Below, in pieces: positions 45,456 to 55,994 of a DNA stretch of 64,000 nt. Position numbers and translations under genes: made by a program. The notes beneath the pieces were generated by a model. That model saw only the letters and a program-made list of their open reading frames with translations. It ran no database searches and had not been told where the DNA came from. Source of the stretch: Akanthomyces muscarius (taxonomy: Eukaryota; Ascomycota; Sordariomycetes; Hypocreales; Cordycipitaceae); contig NC_079241.1 of assembly GCF_028009165.1 (NCBI RefSeq), positions 4,340,001-4,404,000 of the forward strand, in the 5' to 3' direction. Position 1 is the first letter of the stretch; every line of letters begins with the position of its first letter.

Positions 45456-45988
45456 CTATGCTTTGGCTGCCCAAGCTTTTTCGTCATAGTTCTCCATCAT
45501 CTTTCCACCGAAGTTTTTGTGCCAGCCTTTAATACCACCAGCCATGATGACGGCTCTGATGCCGGTCTCGCCAACCTCGTTCAGGTAGTCCTGCATCCAC
45601 CGTGCAGTTCTGGTACCCCGCCCTACCGAACTTCCTGCAAGGTCTCAGTAACAGTCCAACTACATTGATCAAAGGTCTTACCGCAGTAGAATATGAGCTT
45701 CTCGATGCCAGCTTGTTTGCAGAGCTGATAGACCACAGCTCGAGTCTGAAACAAGGACTGCGCGGGGAGGTTGATGGATGTGGCCACAGTGCCTCCGTCC
45801 CAGTCGTTGCGCCGAACGTCGACAAGAAGAAAATTCCTCTTTTCGTACTTCGGACCAGCAAGTGTCTTTTCCAGAAGGCTCATGACCTCTGCAATCTCAA
45901 TCGTCTCACAGGTTGCCCGCGGCTCAGGCAGGTCAGCCCACCACGGAGGGGCATCTCCAGAAGGCTGGGCAGTTGCATCTGTCGCCAT
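45456..45988 (-). CDS. Rhodanese-type Cdc25/Acr2-like phosphatase
   Basis: Minus strand, exons 45682-45988 and 45456-45634; 161 residues. A single rhodanese domain has FLLVDVRRNDWDGGTVATSINLPA (substrate-side strand and conserved Asp) and an active-site loop CGSSVGRGTR built across the splice junction, i.e. Cys, five residues, Arg as in Cdc25 phosphatases and Acr2 arsenate reductases. The end (VIMAGGIKGWHKNFG) fits the last rhodanese strand. Proteins of this size include fission yeast Ibp1 and yeast Acr2/Ych1. Which activity applies, phosphotyrosine phosphatase or arsenate reductase, cannot be told from sequence. An upstream non-ATG extension exists, but the ATG before ATDATAQPSG is the likely start. 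Confidence 0.82.
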
Positions 45989-46811
45989 GGTCGAGCTGAA
46001 ATCGTCACCACAACCACTTGGGCGAGCTTGGAGAACTATTGTATAATTATGCAAACTTTTGAGAAGCAGGGCTGATGTCAGTTGCAGGAGTGGGACCGTT
46101 GAGGCGGCCCCAGAGAGGCGTCTGGTAGAAGATCCACGTGATGCCCTCCGTGTACATGACCCAACATCTGTGTTTCTTCATCTATGATAGTGAGATGTTG
46201 CGAGCCGGAATAGATGAAAGGAAACTACAGAAATTGAGTAAATCGTGGGTTTTCAGTGGCACATATATATTGATTAGCTTGCCTCTCGTACGATTCTATT
46301 AGCGTTAGCCAGTCCTGTCTGAGCCTACCTTGGTTCAATGTGCTTGAGAGGGGCCGCGACTCATGGTTTCCGATGGCGAAATCTAAGCAAGCTTATACAC
46401 TTGTACACAAACTGTCTAGCTTAGATTATCTCTATCCAACACTCTTCACGGCTGTTCCGTCGAAAGGTGGTGGTGCTCCAGATTGTCCCTAGCTCGCTAT
46501 GCCTAATGTAGTAGGTCCCAGCCTTCGCGCGCTGCAGCTGTATTGCTAACGTAGCACCAAGGGACGCATGTCAATCTGAATAAATGAAGTGTCTTGGCGG
46601 AGGCTACAGCACCCGACTTTGTGTATCAAGCTTGTATTTTGTATATCGTGCTCCCCGCACCCGCGTCGATATACTTTATAAGCTCGCCCCCGCCATTACC
46701 TGGTGCCGCCACAGCGCCACCTCACGATATCTTTCTGGCACACTCACTTTATATATTTATTTTATGCCTGTCAAGTGCCATTTTGCGGCATAAAAGCACA
46801 CCCAATTGATC
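45989..46811. other. Divergent intergenic region between the phosphatase and metalloprotease genes
   Basis: About 820 bases. The last 60 contain a CATAAAAG TATA-like element close to the metalloprotease ATG. No frame with support was found. Confidence 0.5.
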
Positions 46812-48836
46812 ATGGGTTGTGCTTCACGCTTTATCTTTGCCGCATTGAGCGGAACGATGGCACTGGCTTCGGTTCGTCCTCAGCATGAACCGTTCCAGCC
46901 CATCGATCCTCAGAACTGGGTCAACCCGGATGACATGACCTGGGCAGACTACAAAGCATCTCCAGGCACGAACTGGAGTGACCCTAGTCGCATCGGCTCG
47001 GATAGAAATTTCAAGATTGCATTGGTAGTAGTCGACTATGACAACTTGCCATTTGTGATTTCTGCCCCCCCAAACTCGACTGTATTTGGAAATCCACTGC
47101 CGCGGCATGGGAACATTGAAAGAGGCAATGTTCCGTCGTATTATCGCGATTTATTGAACAAGCCGACAGAATTAAACCGTGGGCATACGCTCCATGAATA
47201 CTGGATGGAAGACTCTGGCGGCCGATTTGGCGTTGACTTGACCTCTTTTGGCCCATATCGGATGCCGGCGCACCACTTTCGCTACGGCGTGGATGAGCAA
47301 TTCAATCCAGGAGCATGCCCAACAAACGAAACTTGCTCTTTGAGTCTCCGGGATGCGGCATTTTCGGCATGGCGCCATGATGTTGGCAACGACACGGCAA
47401 ATGCATTCGAGCTCGTCTTCATTCTTTCTGCCGGACAGGATGAATCCTCAACCTGGCAAGAATTTGGCGAGATGAAGTTTGCCAGCGAAGATCATGTTCC
47501 AGATGCGTTTGGCCCTCCGGCCGGGGCTCAAATCCCTAACTTTGCTGCCACGCGCTATGTGAGCTGGACGTCGTGGGCTTCCGCTTCCACCGTCTGGCCC
47601 AACGCAGGTGGAGGATCTTCTCTCCAGTGCGAAAGCTCTGGGATGGCCACTTACGCACATGAGCTCAGCCATCTGCTCAACATCGGAGACAACTACAACA
47701 ATCCTTATGGCCAGCCCCCGAGACGATCGTACACAGGCCCTTGGTCCATGCTGTCGCGAGGAACCTTTAATGGTCCTGGTGGCCCCCACAGCCGTTGGCA
47801 AATCCCGGCCCTTCAGGGCGGCGCTTTGGGCTCACAACACTCCGTCAGAGACAAGCTTTACATTGGTCTCATCTCCGACAACCGGATTCTCAATGTCTCA
47901 AAGTCCTCATTGCAGACCCAGGGTCCTATGACCACCAGAGTCACAGCCAGAAACTCGCAGTGTGGCATCATAGCGCTCTGTGTTGCTTTTGGCCAAGATT
48001 CATCCCCGGCCTGCAATGCCACAACGGACCCCATGTGCGACGGCGGCAAGTACAATGCGTACGATCTCGAAGTCGTTGATCGCATGGGCACCGACTCGTT
48101 TCAGGCAGACTCTGGAGTCATGATCAGCAAGATCAAATACGCGGCCACGGCCCCGTTCCAGTGGACTATTGATGCAAACCCGCAGGACATTGGGCTGGTG
48201 GACTTTGTCCGGCCTAATGGTACAAAGTCAATGGTCAGCATAGGTGACTACCGCCAGCTTCTTGATGCGTTGTTTCACGCCGGCACCGACTCGGGAAGCG
48301 AGTTTGAGCACATTGACGAGCCCAACGGGCTGCACCTCTACGTCCTAGGCCGGCACCGCTCCAGCAAGGGCACTCTTTCCTACACGGTGGCCGCCCGATC
48401 TCTTCAAGATACAAGTGGCATTGAGTACGGGGCTGAGCTGTCTGCTGGATCAGTTGTTTCTACTGCTGGGGCAGGGGCTAGCGCTGGGGTATTTTGTTCT
48501 TTCAACTTAAGGAACAATGGTACGCAGAAGCATGAGACCTCCAGTGACAAGGTTGAAGCGCAAAAGTACACGAGTTCCGATATTTACAGGCTGAGCGCTA
48601 CAGTCTCTGGTTCCGGGTGGGAGGTCCAAGTGCCCAACGAGGTTGCCACGGCACAATTCGGTCAAGAAGTTTCTGTTTTGGTTGCCGCAAAGGCTTCTGA
48701 GGGATCGCATACTGAAGCGACTGTGACTTTGAAGGCGACTTCCGAGTCGGACAAGAATGCCGTGGCTGTGGCCGAATGTAAGATCAGGACGAAGCGGGAT
48801 AAGCCTGACAGCAACTTTCTATATCAGCTGCCGTAA
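46812..48836 (+). CDS. Secreted M6-type (immune-inhibitor-A-like) metalloprotease
   Basis: Single exon, 674 residues. A signal peptide is present (CASRFIFAALSGTMALASV). An N-terminal M6 region shows RNFKIALVVVDYDNLPFV and SYYRDLLNKP, with a conserved YWMEDSGGRFGVDLTSFGPY block. The catalytic zinc motif is HELSHLLNIGD near residue 283 (HExxH with a third ligand after the loop). The second half (YTVAARSLQD, SSDIYRLSATVSG) looks like a beta-sandwich tail. Glycosylation sites (NxT) are frequent. In bacteria, M6 enzymes degrade host antibacterial peptides; fungal members are mostly uncharacterised secreted proteases. The absence of introns in an intron-rich region is notable, but many fungal secreted enzymes are intronless. 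Confidence 0.82.
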   Translation: MGCASRFIFAALSGTMALASVRPQHEPFQPIDPQNWVNPDDMTWADYKASPGTNWSDPSRIGSDRNFKIALVVVDYDNLPFVISAPPNSTVFGNPLPRHGNIERGNVPSYYRDLLNKPTELNRGHTLHEYWMEDSGGRFGVDLTSFGPYRMPAHHFRYGVDEQFNPGACPTNETCSLSLRDAAFSAWRHDVGNDTANAFELVFILSAGQDESSTWQEFGEMKFASEDHVPDAFGPPAGAQIPNFAATRYVSWTSWASASTVWPNAGGGSSLQCESSGMATYAHELSHLLNIGDNYNNPYGQPPRRSYTGPWSMLSRGTFNGPGGPHSRWQIPALQGGALGSQHSVRDKLYIGLISDNRILNVSKSSLQTQGPMTTRVTARNSQCGIIALCVAFGQDSSPACNATTDPMCDGGKYNAYDLEVVDRMGTDSFQADSGVMISKIKYAATAPFQWTIDANPQDIGLVDFVRPNGTKSMVSIGDYRQLLDALFHAGTDSGSEFEHIDEPNGLHLYVLGRHRSSKGTLSYTVAARSLQDTSGIEYGAELSAGSVVSTAGAGASAGVFCSFNLRNNGTQKHETSSDKVEAQKYTSSDIYRLSATVSGSGWEVQVPNEVATAQFGQEVSVLVAAKASEGSHTEATVTLKATSESDKNAVAVAECKIRTKRDKPDSNFLYQLP

Positions 48837-49278
48837 TCGACGAACATGATTATGAGAAAGACTTGTCGCAGACGTGCCAGTCCGTCTCGACGGATAAATG
48901 TTCAGTCGAAAAGACGACGCAGTTATTGTTATGATCAATTAAAGACTATCTTATTTGTTCCGTCTTTATTTATTTTTCCCTGTTTCTTTTCCGTTCTCAG
49001 TCAGTATCAACTCTTACTTCCCGTTTTTACTTCCTCCTCAAAAGACTCGAATTGCAACAACACTATATTATTATCAGAACGGACGATCCTTTTCGCAGAT
49101 ATGAGGCCAGAAGAAATTGGGCGGTAGCGCAATATTGGGAAACAAACATATCAGCCAACAAAAATCGCTATCCAAGAATTCCAGCCCAGACAGAGAACAG
49201 CAAACATTAATCTCATCATTTCCACAGCCTGAATAACGACATTATAACAGCCATCCAAGACGCCTTGTATTGAATCTG
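48837..49278. other. Convergent intergenic region
   Basis: About 440 bases between two convergent stop codons. It is A/T-rich with T-tracts near 48960-49020. No gene seen. Confidence 0.5.
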
Positions 49279-51865
49279 TTACTGTTCAACAGTACCCATC
49301 GAGTTCATGATGACTGCCCCCCAATCAAGATATCCGTCAAACCAAACCGCGGGATCAACTCCAGTGAGCAGATCGCTTCGCCATGGGGTGCTGCCATACA
49401 CGTTTTGCATCTGATCTGCCGGCATGTTGGGGTCTATTCCCTGCCAAGTACCGCTATCGTTTTGCATCATGCCGGAAGTGGGCGCGGCCTGCGGCCCAAC
49501 TGACCAGCCAGTCATGCTCGAGTCCATGTCGGCCTTGAGTTGCTGGCCAGGTGAATGATTCTCGCCCTCTTTAGAGACGAGCTCAGCCCATCTCTCCAGC
49601 TTTGCCTTGGTGATGCGAACCTTCAGGGCAGTTATGCTCCAGATATTGGCTTCGTCACTTCTTGTGTCTGTGGACGAGATCTGGAAAGTGGCATTGGCTT
49701 GCTCGAAGCGATTACAAATGGCCAGCAGGATCTCGCCAACGTTGACCATCAGACCCGGATGCGTCTTGAGCTGTGCGCGCAAATGCGCGACGGCGGCGGG
49801 AAGATCTGGGTCAAAGACTCCATCCGCCGGCGTCATAGGTCCTGGTATTACCTGCGGAATTGAGCAGCTTTCAACGGTCTGAGGTGATAAAGCTGTTCCT
49901 CGGGTATTCTGTGTTTTTGGTTCAAACGATGGCAAGCCTGTCGTGCCACGATTTGTGTCATCAGGTTCACCAAGAGGTTTGGGGGCCACAAGCTGAGCCC
50001 ATCTTCCGAGCATCGTCAGTGCATAAACAAGCTGAGCAGCTACAGCTGTGGTCTGGTACGCGTATTGTGTGACAGGCACGGCGAACCAGTTCTCAAACCA
50101 CCCTGTAATAGCCGCGCTCGTATTGTAGTGGCGATCGAGCGGTGTTCCGCCACCTGCATTATTCAGCGTGAAAGCATCAGCTAATGAGGAGATCAAGTCT
50201 TTGTCGAGAACCGGGGGTTCATATAGTCTGAGGCGGGCGGTATTGAAGTACATTATAATGATATCTATTGGGCAATAGTCAGCAAAATGTACATAATATT
50301 TTTCGTGGCAATGCGTACTGTCGTTCCTGAGATGATCCGGCAGGTTGGCTCGTAGCTGGTCGAGCTCGTTTTGAAACACGGAGACATATACTGCCGTGGG
50401 CGCTTTTGGAATGCTCGTGAACTCTTCGATGGTGTTATCTCGCGGATTCAGTTCAGAAATGCGTTGCGTCAGATGCTGGATTCGTAAAAGGAAGACAAGT
50501 ACAACATCGGTTTCGAATTCCCTGTTGTTCTCGAGTATTGTGAGGCATTCTCTGACATATGAGGTGTATCGCATAGGATCAATTCTTCCAAATACGGTCG
50601 ACATTCTGTCTAGTGATTAGCATCAGAAAGCAAAGAAGCGAGACCAGGATGCGGGGGCTTACGAAGAAGCTAGAAACCAGACACCAAGGAATGCGCGCCG
50701 TTCTTCGCTGCTTCGAGCAGAAGGTGCCGGTGGCTGAGCGGCCATTAGCCTGGTGCCTTCGTGAATTATAGGATGTCGATTGAGTCCCAGCTCTCCAATC
50801 AGGGAGATTGCCAGTGACAGCAGATTATGAAGTTGAGCATGAGTGAAGCAGTGGTACTGATACCAGCCAACAGTCACTATAAGGCCCAGTAGAAGATCCA
50901 TGGATCGTTCCGAGCGAATTAGCATGTAGTCGGAGATGTGCCGTTTTAGCGCGAACATCTGTGCCCTCATGGAGCGCAGGCTGCGGATCGAAGTAACCAT
51001 GCGAATCGCAGACATTAGGAAGGGCCGTGTTGTGCCGAGCTGGGAAGCAGTCACGCTCGGTGGGACGACGACGAATGGAAATAGAGGCTGGAAATGAGTC
51101 CTGAACGCCTCCAAGGCAACATCGTCGGTCTCTGGAGGTGGGGGCGCATCCCCCGGTTCTGGGCGGCAGATGCAATTTGCTGGTCCAAAAGAGTTGTATG
51201 TCGGTGGAATGTACCAATCTCTCTGCGGCTGCTGCTTCTGGATTGGAGCCGCATTGTTGGTTGCGGGTGACTCGGTCATCTGTGACGGTGTGAGGTTAGA
51301 TTCGTCATAGTCACCAGGAGTGCTGCCCTCCTGCTGCCCTTCGTCCTGATGTGGCAGCTCTCCTGATGCTTGCAGCAGGCTCACCAAGCCATTGAGACGC
51401 TCCTCGATTTGCGCGGTGCGTCTGTGTTTGAGTCTTAGTTGATTGGGATTCACGAATTCCATGATGATGGAGGCAATGGGCATATTGTAGGCATGAAGGG
51501 ACTCACGAGGGCTTGGGCTGCCTTTTCTTCCTAGGCTTGTGTACTTGGTCCGTACATTCCTTGAGCAAACGTTCGCATCTAAGACCATGCTCTCGGCGTC
51601 AGCGATGACAAGTCTTGATTCGGGCGACTTGATGATTGGAAATGCATCACGATGGCAAGGCTCAGGAGGCGCAGTCAAGGACTGCCAACGGGCAGAGCGA
51701 CGAAAAAGAAGCAGGGCGGGAAAAAGGCTTCATCCGTACTTACCGGTCGCATTTCGACCCAGGGGTCTCATTCGAGCGGATACACTTTGCTTTCGCCGTT
51801 GCACACGCAGCGCAAGCCGCACCCCATTTCGCCGTCGGCAATTTCGGGCGCTCTTCGATGGGCAT
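49279..51865 (-). CDS. Zn2Cys6 transcription factor with intron-split zinc cluster
   Basis: Minus strand, exons 51744-51865, 51507-51578, 50663-51421 and 49279-50605; 759 residues. The zinc cluster is split after the fourth cysteine. Exon 1 encodes CAACATAKAKC and then KCDR, and exon 2 supplies CERLLKEC, giving CX2CX6CX10CX2CX6C, followed by the basic RKKRQPKPS linker. Exon 3 opens with a coiled coil (RTAQIEERLNGLVSLLQA) and the Fungal_trans domain follows (LEAFRTHFQPLFPFVVVP, CFTHAQLHNLLSLAISL, GELGLNRHPI), continuing in exon 4. A Gln/Met/Asn-rich tail may be an activation domain. Two acceptors 12 nt apart can start exon 3 in frame. Targets are unknown. Confidence 0.85.
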
Positions 51866-52567
51866 GATGTGTCAGAGGCGTTGCAACGCCAGGCAGCCCC
51901 AGAGGATCAGATATTATTGAATGGCAGGCCTGCAGAACAAGCGCGGAATAAATGTGGCTTTCCTCGCCGCCAAGAAACGAGTTACAGCGACGATGACAAA
52001 CAGCTTTAACGGCTGCTAGGATTACAAGAGCAAGATCGCAGGAGAGAAACGGCATTTTTCGCAAACTCCGTAGACGAATGGTAGCGGAAGTGGGTCGCGC
52101 TCGCGGGCGTCGCGGGCCTCGGCAGCTTAGCCTGCCTTATCGTTACTGTGGTGGATAGAACCGACTTGCGCCAACACTCATCACCCTTCTGATGGCGCGA
52201 TAGTCCAACAATACAGTGCAGATGGGCAGACTGTCGTGATGACATTACAATTGCACACACTCGGGGTCCAGAATCACGGGCTAGGCCATCTGCTGATGTC
52301 ATAGGAATAATGTGTTAAGTATAAAACAAGCCTGGAGCAGTCCCAGTTCTAAAATCAGGCCAAATAAAGCTGAAAACGGCCAATGCTGTCAATTCTAAGC
52401 GCAGAAGCCTCCTTTCCACTCCAATCTGGAACATTTGCTGTCCTCAGCGTCACCTATAGTACATGATCAAGCCAATCAATTTGAATAGTCTGGCCAATGG
52501 CTCTGTCCACCTTGGCCGGCCTGGGTATTGGGCAGAAAATTATCGAAGAAATAATCATGCCACGGTA
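51866..52567. other. Intergenic region upstream of the split-cluster Zn2Cys6 gene
   Basis: About 700 bases between minus-strand genes. Open frames here are antisense or accidental. No gene or repeat recognised. Confidence 0.5.
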
Positions 52568-53752
52568 TTACTTGGAGCGCGATACGCCAGCGCCAATCAC
52601 CCCAGGCAGTTTCTCCTCGCCGACGCTGAAAAGCAAGCTGATGGACATCCAGACAACGGCAATGATACCAATGGTGAATCCGAAAAAGAGCCAGAACGGC
52701 ACGCTAACGTCTTGCTTGCCGCATGATGCACCACCCCAGTGCGTAGGCCCGCTGTTATTGTTGTGGGTAGGTTTGCAAAGGCATACGAAACAAACCTCTC
52801 CTTCCTTCGGATTCTCCGGGATGGCGCCGTACTTGTTCACGCATGTGCCATGCCCTGAGCAGTTGTCCGTTCCGGCAATGCAGGTCTCATTGGAGTTGAA
52901 GCACGAAGGGACAGCCTTCTTCAGGGCGTGCAATGTCGAGGAGCTTGCGGCGGGGTGAGTAACGCTCACAGGAGCTGCCTTGTGGTTGGAAGAAATGACC
53001 TGTTCAGCTTGTCGACGGCGCAGCTCTTGAGGCTTGTCGGACCATGAAGGCTTTGCATTCGCGCTCGTGTCAGGCAGGAGAACGACCGTCGCTTCGATGC
53101 TTCCGGTCTTGGCAAGCTTGGGGATGGATCGCAGAGCATCCAGGTTACTCTTCATCGAATCTGGCTTCTGCGGCCGCATTAGTTTTGAACTTTAGTGCCC
53201 GCATGGACGTCTGCGTACCTCTGCGACATTGTATCTGGCAGCAGTAGACGATTCACCCCAGCACTTGTCATCTTTCATCTGCACAATCTCGCTCAGAGAG
53301 CAGCTGTGTTGTTTCGTCGCCCCCGCATTGAATGCATCGATTTCAAATAGATCGCGGTTGGCTGTGGAAGAAGGCAGATCGCTTATCGTAAAAGCCACAT
53401 CCTGACCCAGAGCTTTCCCAGCATCTTTGATCTGTTGCGCAGTCATGCCGTCAATCATGACAAGCAGTCGCTTGGCCGTCGACTCCGCTGTGAATAACGC
53501 ATCGCTGGAAGAGGCGAATTTGTTCAATGTAGCAATGGCCTCGTCGGCGCCGACGTCTTCGGGAATATCCCCGACAGTTGGACCCTCGCCAGGGTTGGCT
53601 AGGCGTTGGAGGAACACGAGCCTGGCTAGGCTGCGGCCGAGAGAAGCTGTCGAGGCGGACTCATCGCGGGGAAAGGTAAAGGCTTGTCCAGTGGTTGTAG
53701 CGGCCGCGGCGCAGCTAGTAAGCGCCGCAACGATCCCGGCGGTGAATTTCAT
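52568..53752 (-). CDS. DUF3844-type ER/vacuolar type I membrane protein
   Basis: Minus strand, exons 53219-53752 and 52568-53167; 377 residues. The signal peptide is MKFTAGIVAALTSCAAAAT. The lumenal part is mostly helical with a low-complexity middle. Near 280 comes an EGF-like cysteine block (CFNSNETCIAGTDNCSGHGT, CVNKYG, EGEVCFVCLC), which is the hallmark of the fungal DUF3844 family. A single transmembrane helix (VPFWLFFGFTIGIIAVVWMSISLLFSV) and a short cytosolic tail follow. The intron is phase 0. Family members localise to the ER or vacuole and their function is not established. An upstream GTG-initiated frame is open, but the ATG gives a proper signal peptide. Confidence 0.78.
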
Positions 53753-54090
53753 GATGGTTTTGGGATCATAAAAGCTACCTATGGCTGTCGAGTAGAGGGA
53801 CACCGAAACGTCACCACCAAGGGAGACGGCTTGGGAGCAGCTGCAGCTCGCCCGTTGCGTTATGCGGAGCCCGGCGTTTGGTTACTCCGGCGGCTGGCCA
53901 CCCAGTTGGTGGCGGTCCACTCGTCGCACTGGTACCAAACCATCGGGGTGTGCCTGATGACGACGGGGTGGGATCGTCCATTTTCAAACTCGGCGTTGAT
54001 CTTTTTTTTTTTTCGCATCATGCATTTCATTCCTCTATAAGGCTTCTTCGAGTTATACACATGACATATCGTGTCACCTTCTGCTAAATC
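53753..54090. other. Divergent promoter region
   Basis: About 340 bases shared by the DUF3844-type gene (minus) and the mitochondrial-protein gene (plus), with a T-tract at 54001-54013. No gene. Confidence 0.5.
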
Positions 54091-55498
54091 ATGGCGATGC
54101 GACGGCTTGCGCCTGCGCCTAAGTTGGTCACATTCAACGCTCTTCGATCGCAGCCACTCCACAACCAGCGGTTTCTCTTGAGAAATGCCCGGCAAATATC
54201 GTTCATGCCCTGGCGCAAAAGTGCCGTTCCGACGCATCCTTTGCCTGTTTACTTCCCGAAACCAGTTACTCGCTCACGACTCAAGCCGATACGCCGATTT
54301 GTTGGGTAGGGATCCCCGTCACACGCCATTACGCGGGGCGCCGATTGCTAACACTGCTTGTCTTTTTTTATTTTTACAGGCGCGTTCTCTTTACAACAGC
54401 CGCAGCGTTTGTGTGCTGGACCGTCTTCTATGTCATCGTTCTGGAGCCCTTGCTGGACTGGGCGGAAGACGAGTGGGATTCCCTGTCGGAGAAGGAGAAG
54501 CAAGAAATAGCCAGCGAAGCAGACGACGGCCCCAATTCGATATTATTCCTGCCCATGCCGTTCGGCACAATCGAGGTCAACCAACCACCATATCGAAGCA
54601 GCGACCCTGAATGGCAAGAGTTTGTTTCTTTCAGCAAAAACAAGCAGGCGCGCGAGGATATCAAATGTGGGTGACGAAGCCGCCGTTCGCCTACACTTTA
54701 CTGTTTTGCTGACTTTGGAACTCCCTAGTCAAGCTAGCCGATATTATTTGCAAAGCGATCGAGAACAGCGACCAATATGTCAGAATACTCGGCGGTAAAG
54801 AGATCCGCGTGTCTCAGTTCTGGCTCGACACCATCTTTCCCGTCCGACCGCCACCAAAACACTATGTAGCGGGGTATGTCCTTTTCCAAACCCTTAGGGA
54901 GTCGGCCGTTCAGCAACGTACTGACCGCCTTTGTAGAATCAGCATCGAAGACGACGGAATCTACTGGGCGCACCGCCCCATCGACACACTGGCAGCAAAG
55001 CACCTGTCCTTGGCCATCTACCCCATGGCAGTGGCCAAGGCGGCATGGGCGTTTGTCAGTGTTCTCGGCAAGAGCTTGGCCTCAGACACTGCCGTATTCC
55101 TGGGTATTGCGGAGCCGGCCCGCCGTCCACCGACGTGGGAGTCGGTCGTCATGAACCGCGTGCAGGGACAGGACACCGTCGGCGCCAGCACGAATCGAGC
55201 GCTGCAAGATTTGAAAAAGACGGCCCAACCCGCCGTGTCGCTCGGTAACGTAATGCCGCCCAGCCTGGAGCATGCCAGCTCCGCGGCCATGGTGACGCTG
55301 GCAAAGAGCTGGAAGCCCGCGCAGCAAGGCCCCGGCCCTGGCTGCATCAAGGTGGACGGCTTGATTCAGGTGTCTGGGAAGAAGGCCTACATGGCCGTCT
55401 ACGTGATTGCTTGGTTCGACCCAAAGCAGAGGAAGTTTGTCGACATCCAGACGCAGCTGAAGCACCTCTTGCCGTTCCAGCAATACCCGGCAAAATAA
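54091..55498 (+). CDS. Predicted mitochondrial protein, function unknown
   Basis: Four exons: 54091-54305, 54380-54666, 54729-54873 and 54937-55498; 402 residues. The first exon is rich in Arg, Ser and hydrophobic residues with few acids (MRRLAPAPKLVTFNALRSQP), a typical mitochondrial presequence. Exon 2 begins with one hydrophobic helix (RVLFTTAAAFVCWTVFYVIVL), so the protein is probably anchored in the inner membrane. The C-terminal half alternates strands and helices (VRILGGKEIRVSQFWLDTIF, GCIKVDGLIQVSGKKAYMAVYVIAWFDP), and residues near 120 show a conserved-looking FLPMPFGTIEV. I do not recognise the family. The introns have canonical signals and consistent phases, so the gene is real. 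Confidence 0.7.
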
Positions 55499-55994
55499 GC
55501 CGAGGGGCAATGTAGATACGGACGAAGCAGTGTAAAATAACAACTGTATTCTTGCATTTTATATAGGCAGCATGGGCAGCATGGCATTGGCGCTCACAGT
55601 TTCTTCCTTCACTTTTGACAGTGCCAATACCAATGATGGCCGATACGTTTTGAATAAAACTCTGATGAGCTGATGCGTGGTGGCGCATACATAAAGTGAC
55701 TGTGAACTATTCTCTTTCTTTCCGTATTTGAGTTGCAAAGAAATAACACCCCATTAAATCGAATCAAAGTCATCAGTGCCTAATACAATGTAATGTTGTC
55801 TGGACGGCTTCAAGCACGTACCCTTCCCTGAATACATTTCCCCATAATAACTCGCAAACACTTCCAGCACCATCCCAAAGAAAACTATGACAGAAAGAAG
55901 AAAGAAAGAAATTGGAAGGGTTTGATACAAAAACAGAAAATACTGATATCGCCAGGAATGTTGACCCACTATGCGTTTCAATCTTGTACTTTTA
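55499..55994. other. Convergent intergenic region
   Basis: About 495 bases between convergent genes, A/T-rich with adenine-rich runs near 55895-55915. No gene. Confidence 0.5.
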
